Shown piece by piece: positions 43,978 through 53,671 of a DNA stretch of 64,000 bases. The notes under the pieces were generated by a model. That model ran no database searches. It saw nothing but the letters and a program-made list of their open reading frames with translations, and was not told where the DNA came from. Origin of the DNA: Burkholderia ubonensis subsp. mesacidophila. GTDB taxonomy: Bacteria; Pseudomonadota; Gammaproteobacteria; Burkholderiales; Burkholderiaceae. The DNA lies in assembly GCF_002097715.1 (NCBI RefSeq), contig NZ_CP020739.1, forward strand, positions 372,001 to 436,000, given 5' to 3'. The number at the start of each line of letters is the position of its first letter. The first letter of the stretch is position 1. The translations under genes were made by a program, and so were the position numbers.

Positions 43978-44610
43978 ATGCGCTCAATACTTCCTTCTCC
44001 CGGCACCGTACTCTTGCTGATTGACCTGCAGCGAGCGATTGACCATCCGAGCTGGGGAGAGAGAAACAATCCTGATGCGGAGAAGCAAGTTCGCCGATTG
44101 CTTGTCCATTGGCGCAGCCAAGGTTGGCCGGTATGGCATGTCCGGCACGACTCCACGCACCCGGAGTCTCAGTACCGGCCGGGCCAGCCAGGACACGAAT
44201 TCAAACCGGAGGTCGCTCCGGTGGCCGGCGAACCCGTCATTCCGAAACAGACGAACAGTGCGTTCATCGGGACCGACCTGGAAGACCGGCTTCGGGGCGG
44301 CGGCCACGATGCGCTGGTCGTGGCCGGCGTCATTACGAACAATTCGGTCGAGGCGACCGTTCGCATGGCCGGCAATCTCGGCTTCCGCACCTGGCTTGTG
44401 GCCGACGGCTGCTTCACGTTCGCCCGGCCCGACTGGTACGGCACGCCCCGCAGCGCCGAAGATGTTCACGCCATGTCGCTGGCCAACCTGGATTCCGAAT
44501 ACTGCACCGTCGTTACCGCGGATGCGCTATTGGGCATTTCCAGCAAAGGCAGTGCGGCCGGTGCGCAGCGCCGTTCCGATGGCGTCGGCGCCGAACTGCC
44601 GGAAAGATGA
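43978..44610 (+). CDS. Isochorismatase-fold protein with Ser in place of the catalytic Cys
   Basis: This 210-residue protein has the cysteine-hydrolase/isochorismatase fold. Asp16 (LLLIDLQRA) and Lys90 (VIPKQTNSAF) fill two of the three catalytic positions, but the motif normally ending in TNxCV reads GVITNNSVEATVRMA, placing Ser123 where the nucleophilic Cys is expected. The enzyme may be inactive, may use Ser, or may bind a nicotinamidase-type substrate. Members act on isochorismate, nicotinamide or N-carbamoyl compounds. No operon partner is evident. Confidence 0.82.
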   Translation: MRSILPSPGTVLLLIDLQRAIDHPSWGERNNPDAEKQVRRLLVHWRSQGWPVWHVRHDSTHPESQYRPGQPGHEFKPEVAPVAGEPVIPKQTNSAFIGTDLEDRLRGGGHDALVVAGVITNNSVEATVRMAGNLGFRTWLVADGCFTFARPDWYGTPRSAEDVHAMSLANLDSEYCTVVTADALLGISSKGSAAGAQRRSDGVGAELPER

Positions 44611-45265
44611 AAGCGCGTCGCCCACATCCGCCAGAGGCACAACTTTCTCAAGATATCGCATTAAAAAAGCCATTCTCTTTTGTAAAACGTTTGCCGAATT
44701 GGTGGTGTCCGAACAGGCGATGGCAAGTGGAGTCGATCAATTTTATTAGACATATGTTTTTCTTGTGCTTTCCGCGAAGTGGACTAAAACAAATCACATC
44801 GATTGCGCTGAATCCGGCGCCTCGATAATCCTCCGATTATTTGAAGTTATCAAATATCTGAATATTGACAAAAATCTCCTCGCACAATCATCAATTTAAA
44901 TAATCAATAAAATCGATGAGCTGTCGAGGAGCCGTCATGCAATTTTCCATTCCGGGGAAAGCGGCCAGCATTTCCACATCCGTGGGCAAATGCAACCCGA
45001 AAGCACGTCGGCACGACGCGCCATCGTGATCGGGCAAGACGGGGCGGAGCCGCAACGAGTCGCCAAGCTGTCCGCGGGCGGCTCGCAAGTCATGGTTAAT
45101 TTTCTCCGGGGCTTCGTCACGACGACTGGAGCAGCGTGTCCGTACGCACTGTCGAGAACGGCGCTGGTTCGATACTTCGGACCGCAGTTCTGGAGGCGTG
45201 AACGTGTGACGAGACAAACGTCAATCGAAATCGACCGTTGCGGCACGTTTACCTGGAGAAAGATC
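44611..45265. other. Intergenic interval
   Basis: About 650 bases. The first part, near 44640-44920, is AT-rich and has no supported gene. From 44990 a frame stays open into the phospholipase gene, but the codons before 45266 have no signal peptide pattern and a strong ribosome site is found only at 45266, so I treat this as an untranslated leader. Confidence 0.4.
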
Positions 45266-46708
45266 ATGCGAAAAATCGATCACGTCGTGGTGTTGATGCT
45301 CGAGAACCGATCGTTCGACCATATCTTCGGATTCCGCCCGAACGTCAACGGACTCAAAGGGAGCGAATTCAATCTGCTTGATCCTTCCGTGCCGGCATCG
45401 GCCGCGAATCCCGCATTTGCGGTGGACAGCAGTGCGCCTTTTGCCGTTCTCGCCGGAAACGGCCCGGGGCATTCGGTGAACGCGACGAATTACCAGCTTG
45501 TGAACGACAAGGCCGGACCCAGCGCGGCGCTGCCGCCTTCCAATGACGGGTTCGTACGAAACTACCGGGACGAGCTGACTCACGACCACGTGCCGAACCC
45601 GTCGCCGGACACGCTACACGTCGTGATGCAGTCTTTTTCGGCCGCCAGCCTGCCGTCCATCAACGCGTTGGCCGACGCGTTTTGCGTATGCGACAACTGG
45701 TTTGCGGAAGTGCCGGGGCCGACCCAGCCCAACCGCTTCTATATGCATGCGGCGACGTCGGCGGGATTCGCGCTGAACAACTGGAAGCGCGTGCTCGACA
45801 TCCGCACGATCTACAACGCGCTCGAAGACGCGGGTTGCACGTGGGCCACGTATGCGTTCGACAGCAATGAAGTGCTCGAATTTTCCAGGGTGAGCGGGAA
45901 GAAGGAAAACTTCAAGCTGTTCGACAACGCGTTCAAGACCGATGTCGAGACGGGCACGCTGGCGAATTACTCGTTCATCATCCCGCGCTTTTTCAATTCG
46001 AAGGACGCGGCCGCGCCAACCGGCGGACTCGCGAACTCGCAGCACGCGCCTCAGGATGCCCGGTACGGCGACAATCTCGTGGCCGATGTGTACGAAGCAT
46101 TGCGCGGCAACCCGGATATCTGGGCGACAAGCGCGCTGATCGTCACCTACGACGAGCATGGCGGCTTCTATGACCACGTCGCGCCGCCGTCGCCCGTGCC
46201 GAATCCTGACGGGCTGAAATCGCCGATGGTCGGTGACCCGTCGTTCGCGCCGACCTTCGCGTTCGACCGGCTCGGGGTTCGCGTGCCGGCGGTGATCGCG
46301 TCGCCGTGGGTGAAGGCGCAGCGTGTCGATTCGACGCGCTACCAGCACACGTCGGTGCTCGTCACGCTGAACAAGATGTTCGGTCTCGGCGCATTCCTCA
46401 CCGAGCGGGACGCGAGCGCCAACAGTTTCGACGCCCTGTTCGACGAAGTGGACGAGGCACGCACCGATACGCCGGCCACGCTTCCACGCGCGGCCTTGCC
46501 GCCGATTACCGTCGCCGCCGACGATCCGCGGCACCCGGCGAACCAAGCGCTCGATCCCGACCAGCGCGACATGCTGATGAGGATCTACCACCTGACCCAG
46601 GCGTCGCAGCCCGCAACGCTGACGGCCGCCTCGCTTCCGGTGACGCAGGGTGACGCGCACGACTTCATCAGGGCAGCCTACCAGCGCCATTTCGGCGTCG
46701 CGGGTTGA
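45266..46708 (+). CDS. Phospholipase C / acid phosphatase (AcpA) family phosphoesterase
   Basis: This 480-residue protein has the start motif KIDHVVVLMLENRSFDHIFG of the phosphoesterase family, with metal-binding Glu and Asn residues, and later TYDEHGGFYDHV. Members hydrolyse phosphatidylcholine or phosphate monoesters. The start at 45266 follows GGAGAAAG with correct spacing. No TAT or Sec signal peptide is visible, although many relatives are exported by TAT, so this one may stay in the cytoplasm or its real start may differ. Confidence 0.85.
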   Translation: MRKIDHVVVLMLENRSFDHIFGFRPNVNGLKGSEFNLLDPSVPASAANPAFAVDSSAPFAVLAGNGPGHSVNATNYQLVNDKAGPSAALPPSNDGFVRNYRDELTHDHVPNPSPDTLHVVMQSFSAASLPSINALADAFCVCDNWFAEVPGPTQPNRFYMHAATSAGFALNNWKRVLDIRTIYNALEDAGCTWATYAFDSNEVLEFSRVSGKKENFKLFDNAFKTDVETGTLANYSFIIPRFFNSKDAAAPTGGLANSQHAPQDARYGDNLVADVYEALRGNPDIWATSALIVTYDEHGGFYDHVAPPSPVPNPDGLKSPMVGDPSFAPTFAFDRLGVRVPAVIASPWVKAQRVDSTRYQHTSVLVTLNKMFGLGAFLTERDASANSFDALFDEVDEARTDTPATLPRAALPPITVAADDPRHPANQALDPDQRDMLMRIYHLTQASQPATLTAASLPVTQGDAHDFIRAAYQRHFGVAG

Positions 46709-47081
46709 TCGTCGGAGAACGCGCGCCCCGGGCGGGCTTCGCGCCGATCTGCACGATCGCTTTCAAGCGTAGCAAACCTATGTGGTCGGAGATCGGAGTG
46801 CTGATCAAGCCTTGGGCGACCCGTGGGAGGCGTCTCGCCAGGCCCGGTTCATCGATGGATTGATCGTCACGTCCGAGAAACAGAGACCGCACACGCGATG
46901 AAGGCCGGGCCGATTGCAGCATCGCGCAGCCGGCGCACCGAGCGTGCGGCGACCGCCCGCACGCTGGCAAGTTCGCCCTAAAGACAATGCAATGTCCGGC
47001 CGATATTATCCAGGCGCTTGAGAATCGCGCGCATCGACCCGCGCACGACAAGCGCGACAAAACAGGGCGGAGTATTGAAGG
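46709..47081. other. Intergenic interval upstream of the TonB-dependent receptor
   Basis: About 370 bases with no gene I can support. I looked for a Fur-like box close to the receptor start and did not see a convincing one. Confidence 0.4.
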
Positions 47082-49280
47082 ATGGCGACGGGAACGGGGG
47101 CGGTGCGACGCGCAATTGCGATCGCTGCCGGAGGAGCGTTGTGTGCGGCGGCGGGCGGCGCACACGCGCAGGCTGCGCAGCCGGCGAACGAAATCGCGGC
47201 GACGCGGGCCGATGCGGCGGCGACGATGCTGCCGAAGATCGACGTGAAAGGCGCGGCGAGCCGATCGTCCATCGGGCTCGTCGGGCTGCGAACCGCCATC
47301 GGAACGAAGACCGACACGCCGGTTGCCGAAATTCCGCAGACGACCAACATCGTTACCGCGCAACAGATCGAGATGACCGGCGCGACCGATCTGAACCAGG
47401 CGCTGCGATACGTGCCGGGTTTCGCGTCGTTCGGAGCAGACAGCCGTACCGACTGGTACGCGGCGCTGCGCGGCTTTACGCCGACCTTGTTCGTCGACGG
47501 CGTGCCGGCGCCGAATGCGGCAGTCATCGCGAACTGGCGCGTCGATCCGTATACGATCGACACGGTCGCCGTGCTGCGCGGGCCGACGTCGATGCTGTAC
47601 GGCGCGGGCGAGCCCGGCGCGATCGTCGATGTGCAGACGAAGCGCGCGGACGGCGAGCGCGTCCGCGAAGCGGGCGTGCAAACCGGAAACTACGCGCGCA
47701 AGCAAATCATGCTCGACGTTGGCGACAAGATCGACCCGGACGGCAGGTATGCGTATCGTTTCGTCGGCATCGCCCGCGACGGCAATGCGCTGACCGGTCC
47801 GAATGCCGACCGGCGCGTCGCGCTGGCTCCGTCGTTTCGATGGCGGCCGGCGGCTGACACGTCACTGACGTTTTCCGCGTCGTTTCTGCAGGACCGCGGC
47901 GACATTTCGTCCAACTTCCTGCCCGCGTCGGGCACCGTATTGCCGAATCCTAACGGCCGCCTGTCGCAGGACATCTACATGGGCGACCCGGCGTTCAACG
48001 ACTATCGGAAGAAACAATGGTCGCTCGGCTACAGGCTGGAGCACAGCGTGAATTCGATGTGGACGCTGCGCCAGGACGTGCGCTGGTCGCGCCTGTTGCT
48101 GGACGACGCGACGGTGTTCGGAAACGGCCTGGCGCCCGGCAGCACGACGAAGATGACGCGTTTCGCGGGGCGGTTCCAGCTCGACTATAGCCGGCTGGAT
48201 GTCGACAACCACGCGCAGGCGCGCTTCGGCACGGGACCGCTCGAGCATACGCTGCTGCTCGGCTTGCAGTACGACCGTCAGACGACCACCAACCGCGTGT
48301 GGCTCGCGCTGGCGCCGGCGCTCGACCTGTACCACCCCGTCTATCGGCCCGTCACGGCTGCCATCTTCTCCGGCCCGACGTCGCTGACGCACGTCGACCA
48401 GTTCACGGCGATGAACGCGTTCGGCGCGTACGCGCAGGACCAGGTCAGGTGGAATCGCTGGACGCTGACGCTCGGCGGCCGCGAGGATCGGGTGAATGCG
48501 CGGTTTGACGACCGTACAGCCGGCATGCGGACGGCGCAGGACGTCAGCGCGTTCTCTGCGCGCGTCGGGCTCACCTATCAGGGCGACGCGGGATTGTCGC
48601 CGTACGTGAGCCATTCGACGTCGTTCAATCCGGTCATCGGCGTGAGGATGTCAGGCGGCGGCTTGCCGAAACCGACGCGTGGCACGCAGACGGAAGCCGG
48701 GCTGCGCTGGCAGCCGGCCGGCAACAATCTGATGCTGAGCGCGGCCGTCTATCAGATCGATCAGACGAACGTCGTGACGCCGGCGCCGGTGAATCTCGAT
48801 TCCACCGGCACATCGTCCGTGCAGACCGGTGAAGTGCGTTCGCGCGGCATCGAGCTGAACGCGGTCGGGAAGGTGAGCCGCGAGCTTTCGATCGTCGCAG
48901 CGTATGTCTATCAGGACGTCAAGAACGTGAAGGCGAACGACGCGTCGCTGAACAACTGGCCGGTGGCCGTACCGCTTCCACGGCAGATGGCGTCGCTATG
49001 GGCCGACTGGACGTGGCACGCCGGTGCGCTGTCGGGCCTTGGGATCGGCGGCGGGGTCCGTTACCGGAGCGCATCGGCCGGCGCGCCGGACAACTCGCTG
49101 AAGGTGCCGGGCTATACGCTATACGACCTCGCGATGCACTACGACGCGCGTCACTGGCGTTTCGCGTTAAACGTCGCGAACGTGTTCGACCGGCGTAACG
49201 TCAGCGGCTGCCAATCGTACGCCGTCTGCGTGTTCGACAACGAGCGGACCGTGCTGGCCAGCGCGAAATACAACTGGTAA
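47082..49280 (+). CDS. TonB-dependent siderophore receptor
   Basis: This 732-residue outer-membrane receptor has a signal peptide (cleavage near HAQA), a TonB-box-like segment (LPKIDVKGA near residue 50), a plug domain with PQTTNIVTAQQIEMTG and the typical LRGFTPTLFVDGVP, and a 22-strand barrel ending in the aromatic KYNW terminus recognised by the barrel assembly machinery. It should take up a ferric siderophore with energy from TonB. No biosynthesis, permease or sigma-factor gene is adjacent, so the substrate is unknown. A hairpin follows the stop. Confidence 0.92.
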   Translation: MATGTGAVRRAIAIAAGGALCAAAGGAHAQAAQPANEIAATRADAAATMLPKIDVKGAASRSSIGLVGLRTAIGTKTDTPVAEIPQTTNIVTAQQIEMTGATDLNQALRYVPGFASFGADSRTDWYAALRGFTPTLFVDGVPAPNAAVIANWRVDPYTIDTVAVLRGPTSMLYGAGEPGAIVDVQTKRADGERVREAGVQTGNYARKQIMLDVGDKIDPDGRYAYRFVGIARDGNALTGPNADRRVALAPSFRWRPAADTSLTFSASFLQDRGDISSNFLPASGTVLPNPNGRLSQDIYMGDPAFNDYRKKQWSLGYRLEHSVNSMWTLRQDVRWSRLLLDDATVFGNGLAPGSTTKMTRFAGRFQLDYSRLDVDNHAQARFGTGPLEHTLLLGLQYDRQTTTNRVWLALAPALDLYHPVYRPVTAAIFSGPTSLTHVDQFTAMNAFGAYAQDQVRWNRWTLTLGGREDRVNARFDDRTAGMRTAQDVSAFSARVGLTYQGDAGLSPYVSHSTSFNPVIGVRMSGGGLPKPTRGTQTEAGLRWQPAGNNLMLSAAVYQIDQTNVVTPAPVNLDSTGTSSVQTGEVRSRGIELNAVGKVSRELSIVAAYVYQDVKNVKANDASLNNWPVAVPLPRQMASLWADWTWHAGALSGLGIGGGVRYRSASAGAPDNSLKVPGYTLYDLAMHYDARHWRFALNVANVFDRRNVSGCQSYAVCVFDNERTVLASAKYNW

Positions 49281-49349
49281 TCGGAATATGGGGCCGTTCG
49301 AATTTGCTCGATGTCGACCGCTGCTCTCTAGAGAGATTCGACGAATCCT

Positions 49350-49377
49350 CGGTGACCGGGCGCCCGAACTGTCACCG
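49350..49377. terminator. Terminator-like hairpin between convergent genes
   Basis: CGGTGAC and GTCACCG form a perfect 7-bp stem with a GC-rich loop that can itself fold (CGGGCGCCCG). It lies between the TonB receptor and the convergent WrbA-like gene. No T-tract follows. Confidence 0.4.
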
Positions 49378-49434
49378 CGCTTCAGCATGAAACGGCGACC
49401 GCCGGGCTATCCTCCAGTATTTTCAGCGACGGCG

Positions 49435-49998
49435 TTATGCGCGATTCCAGCGCTTCGCTGCCTCCGCGACACGCTCGCCAAGCGCTTCCGCTGTCTTCCG
49501 GTCGCTTTCCAGGATGGTGTCGCCTCCCTCATCGGCGTTTGCCTGAGTCATCGCGCCCAGGAACGAGCCCAGCCGGTTGAGGTCGTCGACCGACCCGGTG
49601 CTGCTGTTATTTCCGGGCATGAGACCGAGACTGATCCACAACATATGATGTTGCGCCGCGAAGAGAGCAAGTTGCTGGAGCGTCGCGAGCTTGTCGCCGC
49701 TTTGCGATGCAGATACCGTGAAGCCGGCCGCGAGCTTGTCGCGCCACTTGCCCCATTGCTTCGTTGACGCGTCCATGAAGGTCTTGAACTGCGCGGATAC
49801 GCTGCCCACGTAAGTCGGCGAGCCGAAGATCATCGCGTCGGCGTCATTCTCGAGATACGACCAATGCTGATCGATTTCCTCGACCGGGATAAGCCTGACG
49901 ACGGCGCCCTCGATTTTCTCGACGCCGCGAGCGACGGCTTCGGCGATAACAGACGTGTGACCATAACCACTGTGGAAGACGACGGCTACGTTGACCAT
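49435..49998 (-). CDS. WrbA-like NAD(P)H:quinone oxidoreductase / flavodoxin
   Basis: This 187-residue protein has the flavodoxin-fold phosphate-binding loop HSGYGHTSVIAEAVARG, the FMN-contact region FGSPTYVGSVSAQFKTFMD, and SASQSGDKLATL. These match WrbA-type quinone reductases that protect against oxidative and electrophile stress. ATG at 49998 follows AAGGAG with a 6-base spacer, which fixes the start. A perfect dyad lies just upstream and may be the operator of a regulator encoded elsewhere. Confidence 0.85.
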   Translation of the reverse strand: MVNVAVVFHSGYGHTSVIAEAVARGVEKIEGAVVRLIPVEEIDQHWSYLENDADAMIFGSPTYVGSVSAQFKTFMDASTKQWGKWRDKLAAGFTVSASQSGDKLATLQQLALFAAQHHMLWISLGLMPGNNSSTGSVDDLNRLGSFLGAMTQANADEGGDTILESDRKTAEALGERVAEAAKRWNRA

Positions 49999-50034
49999 GG
50001 ATAACTCCTTGTCGGGTTGAAGGAACAGCGGATA

Positions 50035-50053
50035 TGTTACCGCACAAGTAACA
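50035..50053. promoter_or_regulatory. Palindromic operator upstream of the WrbA-like gene
   Basis: TGTTAC-N7-GTAACA is a perfect dyad, extended by flanking ATAT bases, lying 37-55 bases upstream of the start. GTTAC/GTAAC dyads are typical operators of HxlR-type quinone or electrophile regulators, which often control quinone reductases. Confidence 0.5.
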
Positions 50054-50179
50054 CATATATTGGCAAGCCAATGCTGTGCGTGACGCGTCCACCTATGTCG
50101 ACTCCCGGTGCCCAAAGCGTCAGCGCGGGGGCATTCGGTTCGAATTGCCGCTACGAAACCTTTCTGATTGTTGCAGGCG

Positions 50180-52324
50180 CTAGCTGCACGAGAAAGCTGA
50201 CGCGTCGTGATCCTGTTCGCGCGCGCATCCGTGCTCCAGCACGATCACCCGGTCCGCGCTGCGGATCGTTTCCGGCCGGTGCGCGATGATGATCCGCGTG
50301 ATGTTCATCGCGCGCACCGCATCGTTGATCGACCGTTCGCGCTCGACGTCGAGATGGCTCGTCGCCTCGTCGAGCACGAGAATCGCGGGCTTGCGATAGA
50401 ACGCGCGCGCGAGCAACACGCGCTGGCGCTGGCCACCCGATAGCGACGAACCCATGTCGCCGACGAGGCTCTGATATCCCATCGGCATCGCAACGATGTC
50501 GTCGTGGATCTGCGCGAGCCGCGCGGCTTCGTCGATACGCGCCTGCTCCGGCTGCGGATCGAAGAAGCAGATGTTGTCGGCGATCGAGCCCGCGAACAGG
50601 ATGTCGTCCTGCATCACGCAGCCGATCAACTCGCGATGCTGATGGAGCCCGAGCTTGCGGATGTCGACGCCATCCACGCGTACGCTGCCGTGCTCGGGCG
50701 TCAGCAGGCCGAGCAGCAGTTTCGCCATCGTCGTCTTGCCCTGGCCGGACGGCCCGACGAGCGCAACTGATTCGCCGGGCGCGATCGACAACGAGCAGCC
50801 GTCGAGTACCCACGGCTCCGTTTCCGCGTAGCGGAAGCGCACGTCGCGCACGTCGATTGCGGGCGGCGTCGTACAGCCCGCATCCGCCGATCGGGCGACT
50901 TTTCCCTCCATGTCGGATTCGACGTCGGTCAGCACGATGTCCGCGAGACGCTCTCCGTGCAGGCGCAGCATCCTGAAGTCGATCAGCGTGCCGATAAGGC
51001 CCGAGCCGCGCGCGATGAACTGGTCGGCGAAGCTGATGAACGCGACCAGCATCCCGGCCGAGAACTGGCCGTCGAGAACCTGCTTCGCAGCCAGCCACAC
51101 GAGCACCACGCGGCCCGCGCCGGCAATCACGCCCTGCGCCGTGGAGAAGCCGATCGACAGCCGCTCGATCGCGACGTGTTTGTTGGTGCTCTCGACGACG
51201 GCGTTCGCATAGGTGGCGACGCGCGCTTCCTGCTTGTTCGCGAGCTTGATCGCCTGCACGCCGCGGATCGATTCGAGCAGGTTCGACTGCGCGCGCGCCG
51301 CGTACACGATCTGTTCCTCGTTTGCCTGCCGGAACGGCCGGTACGCGATCCAGCGGATCGCGCCGTATGCGGCGAACAGGCCGAGCACGAGCCACGTCAG
51401 CGTCGGGCTGTAGACGAACAGCATCGCCAGCGTCACGATCGCCATCACGCCGTCGAGCAGCGCGCCGACGAACTGCGTGGTGAGCGTGCTCTGGATCGTG
51501 TTGATCGCGCCGAAGCGCGACACCACGTCGCCGATGTGACGCTGTTCGAAGTAAGTCATCGGCAGCCGGAACAGGTGCGAGCAGACGTTCGCCGTCCACT
51601 GCACGCCGAGCAGGCTCGAAAACCACGTGACAACCCACGAGCGCAGGGCCGACACCGCGTGCTGGAACAGCACGACGAGCAGGAATCCGACTGCGAGCAG
51701 CGTCAGAAGATCGGCGTCGGCCGACACCAGCACCTGGTCCATCACCCACTGCATGTAGAACGGCGTGACGATGCCGAACACTTCGAGCGCCGCCGACAGC
51801 AGCAGCACCTGTGCAAACGCCGCGCGGATGCCCGTGACGCTGCCGACGAGCTTCGCCATCGAGATCGATTCGCGCGCTTTCGTGCGCGTGAAGGACGCCG
51901 ACGGCATCAATTCGAGCGCAACGCCGGTGAAGTGGTCGGACACCTCGGCGAGCGGGACGTCGCGCTCGCCGCGCGCGGGATCGTGGATCGTGATCTTGCC
52001 GCGCGACATCGACTTCAGCACGACGAAGTGGGTCATGTCCCAGTGCAGGATGCAGGGGAGGCGCAGCTTGTCGAGCTCGTCGAGTTCGAGCCGCAGCGCG
52101 CGCGATGTGAGGTCGAGACGGGAGGCGATCAGCATCACGTCGTTGAGTGTCGCGCCCTTCAGCGACGGGCTGAAGCGCCGGCGCAGGCTGACGAGGTCGA
52201 GATCGTGGCCGTGATAGCTCGCGATCATCCCGACGCACGCGAGCCCGCACTCGGCCGCCTGCGTCTGCAGCATGACCGGCAGGCGGCGGCGCCAGCCGAA
52301 TTGCAGGGCATCCATCCATTTCAT
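50180..52324 (-). CDS. Peptidase-containing type I secretion ABC transporter (C39 family)
   Basis: This 714-residue inner-membrane protein has an N-terminal C39 peptidase domain with all key residues (Gln20, Cys26 in QAAECGLACVG, His99 in DMTHFVVL, Asp115), six transmembrane helices (about 165-450), and a C-terminal ATPase with Walker A VALVGPSGQGKTT, signature LSGGQRQR and Walker B LVLDEATS. It should cleave a double-glycine leader peptide and export the product with ATP. It is the last gene of a minus-strand operon with TolC and HlyD partners, 38 bases after HlyD. No leader-peptide gene is nearby. Confidence 0.92.
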   Translation of the reverse strand: MKWMDALQFGWRRRLPVMLQTQAAECGLACVGMIASYHGHDLDLVSLRRRFSPSLKGATLNDVMLIASRLDLTSRALRLELDELDKLRLPCILHWDMTHFVVLKSMSRGKITIHDPARGERDVPLAEVSDHFTGVALELMPSASFTRTKARESISMAKLVGSVTGIRAAFAQVLLLSAALEVFGIVTPFYMQWVMDQVLVSADADLLTLLAVGFLLVVLFQHAVSALRSWVVTWFSSLLGVQWTANVCSHLFRLPMTYFEQRHIGDVVSRFGAINTIQSTLTTQFVGALLDGVMAIVTLAMLFVYSPTLTWLVLGLFAAYGAIRWIAYRPFRQANEEQIVYAARAQSNLLESIRGVQAIKLANKQEARVATYANAVVESTNKHVAIERLSIGFSTAQGVIAGAGRVVLVWLAAKQVLDGQFSAGMLVAFISFADQFIARGSGLIGTLIDFRMLRLHGERLADIVLTDVESDMEGKVARSADAGCTTPPAIDVRDVRFRYAETEPWVLDGCSLSIAPGESVALVGPSGQGKTTMAKLLLGLLTPEHGSVRVDGVDIRKLGLHQHRELIGCVMQDDILFAGSIADNICFFDPQPEQARIDEAARLAQIHDDIVAMPMGYQSLVGDMGSSLSGGQRQRVLLARAFYRKPAILVLDEATSHLDVERERSINDAVRAMNITRIIIAHRPETIRSADRVIVLEHGCAREQDHDASAFSCS

Positions 52325-52362
52325 CTTTCAACGGGCTCCGTAACGAATGCGTGAGGTGCGTC

Positions 52363-53622
52363 TCATGCCGATGCGCGGCGGCCGAGCGCGTACAGCGGCT
52401 CGAGCACCCACTCGATCAGCCGGCGCTTGTCGATCAGCACGTCGGCCTCGAGCGCCATGCCGGGGCGCAGCGCTTCGCGCTTGCCATACGCGAGGATGTC
52501 CTGGCGATCGAGCGCGACGACCACGCGGTAAAGTTGCTCGGGCACATTGGTCTGCCCGGTCAGGTTCGCGACCTCCTGCGGCGACAGCGCGGTGCGCGAC
52601 ACCTCGGACACGCGCCCGAACTGCTGGCCGAACTTCTGAAACGGGTAGGCCTGGTAGCGCAGCACGACCCGCGCGCCCGGGCGCACGAAGCCGATCGCCC
52701 GGCTCGGCACCATCAACTGCGCCTCGAGCTGCGCGCCCTGCGGCAGCAGCGACACGACCGACTGGCCCGCGTTGACGACTTGCCCCGGCTTCGCGAGCAG
52801 GGCCGCGACGACGCTCGCCTGCGGCGCGCGCAGGATCACCGAGCGGCGCGCCTCGTTCTCTGCGATCGATTGGTCGACGTCTGCAAGCTTGCGTTCGATG
52901 TCGTTCTGCTGGTTGCGCGTATTGAGCGGCAGCTCGCGCAATTGCTGGCGGATCTGGTCGAGCTGCTGCTCGACGTCGAGCCGCTGGCGCGCGAGATCCT
53001 GCAAGCGCGCCTGGGCGTCGAGCAGCGCGGTTTCCTGCTGCTCGACCTGGCTGTTCGACGCATAGCCCTGTTCGCGCATCGACTGCAGCTTGCCGAGCTG
53101 CCGCTGCGCGAGCTCGATTTGGCGTGTGCGCTGAGTTTTCTGCAATGCGATCTGTGCAAGCTGGTCGTTGAGCGCCGCCGCGCGTGACCGCAGGCCGCGA
53201 TTCGCCTCGTCGCGTAGTTGCGACTGGCTGGCGAGATCTGCCTCCAGGCGCGTGCGCTGGAGCGTCAATTGCTCGCCGACGCGCTGGCGTGTACCGCCGA
53301 GCTCGGTCGCAACCTCCGCCGATACGGCCATCAGCTCGGCGCCGGCCGCGACGGTCTGCCCTTCGCGCACGCGCGTGTCGGTCACGGTGCCCATCAGCGG
53401 AGGCGCGACCGTCAGCAGCCCCTTCGCGGGCAGAAGCTGGCCGGTGACGCGCTCGCGCTTCGTGTACGTGCCGAATACGAGGAACGCGACGACTGCGAGC
53501 GTCGTCGCCGTCGCAACGGCGATCATCAGCCAGCGCCACGGCGGCGAATACAGGCTGACGGTGCCCATCAGCTTGTGCCTGGTCGCGTCGAGCGCTTCCT
53601 GTCGAAACAGCGAATCAGTCAT
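52363..53622 (-). CDS. HlyD-family secretion adaptor
   Basis: This 419-residue adaptor has one N-terminal membrane helix (residues 30-50), a lipoyl half-motif near 80-100, a long coiled-coil hairpin (about residues 125-260) rich in Gln/Arg/Leu, and the C-terminal beta barrel (VILRAPQASVVAALLAKPGQ, then PSRAIGFVRPGARV). It connects the C39 ABC exporter with the TolC channel. ATG at 53622 (MTDSLFRQEAL) was chosen over an upstream frame without signal features. It lies 38 bases upstream of the ABC gene and 49 bases after the TolC stop. Confidence 0.9.
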   Translation of the reverse strand: MTDSLFRQEALDATRHKLMGTVSLYSPPWRWLMIAVATATTLAVVAFLVFGTYTKRERVTGQLLPAKGLLTVAPPLMGTVTDTRVREGQTVAAGAELMAVSAEVATELGGTRQRVGEQLTLQRTRLEADLASQSQLRDEANRGLRSRAAALNDQLAQIALQKTQRTRQIELAQRQLGKLQSMREQGYASNSQVEQQETALLDAQARLQDLARQRLDVEQQLDQIRQQLRELPLNTRNQQNDIERKLADVDQSIAENEARRSVILRAPQASVVAALLAKPGQVVNAGQSVVSLLPQGAQLEAQLMVPSRAIGFVRPGARVVLRYQAYPFQKFGQQFGRVSEVSRTALSPQEVANLTGQTNVPEQLYRVVVALDRQDILAYGKREALRPGMALEADVLIDKRRLIEWVLEPLYALGRRASA

Positions 53623-53671
53623 GTGCGGCTCCCGGAAGCGGCGAACAGGAGGAAGGGGGGGGCGTGCATGG

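Noticed and set aside
44990..45265. Upstream extension of the phospholipase frame
   Set aside because: The extra codons have no signal peptide, and a good ribosome site lies only before the ATG at 45266.
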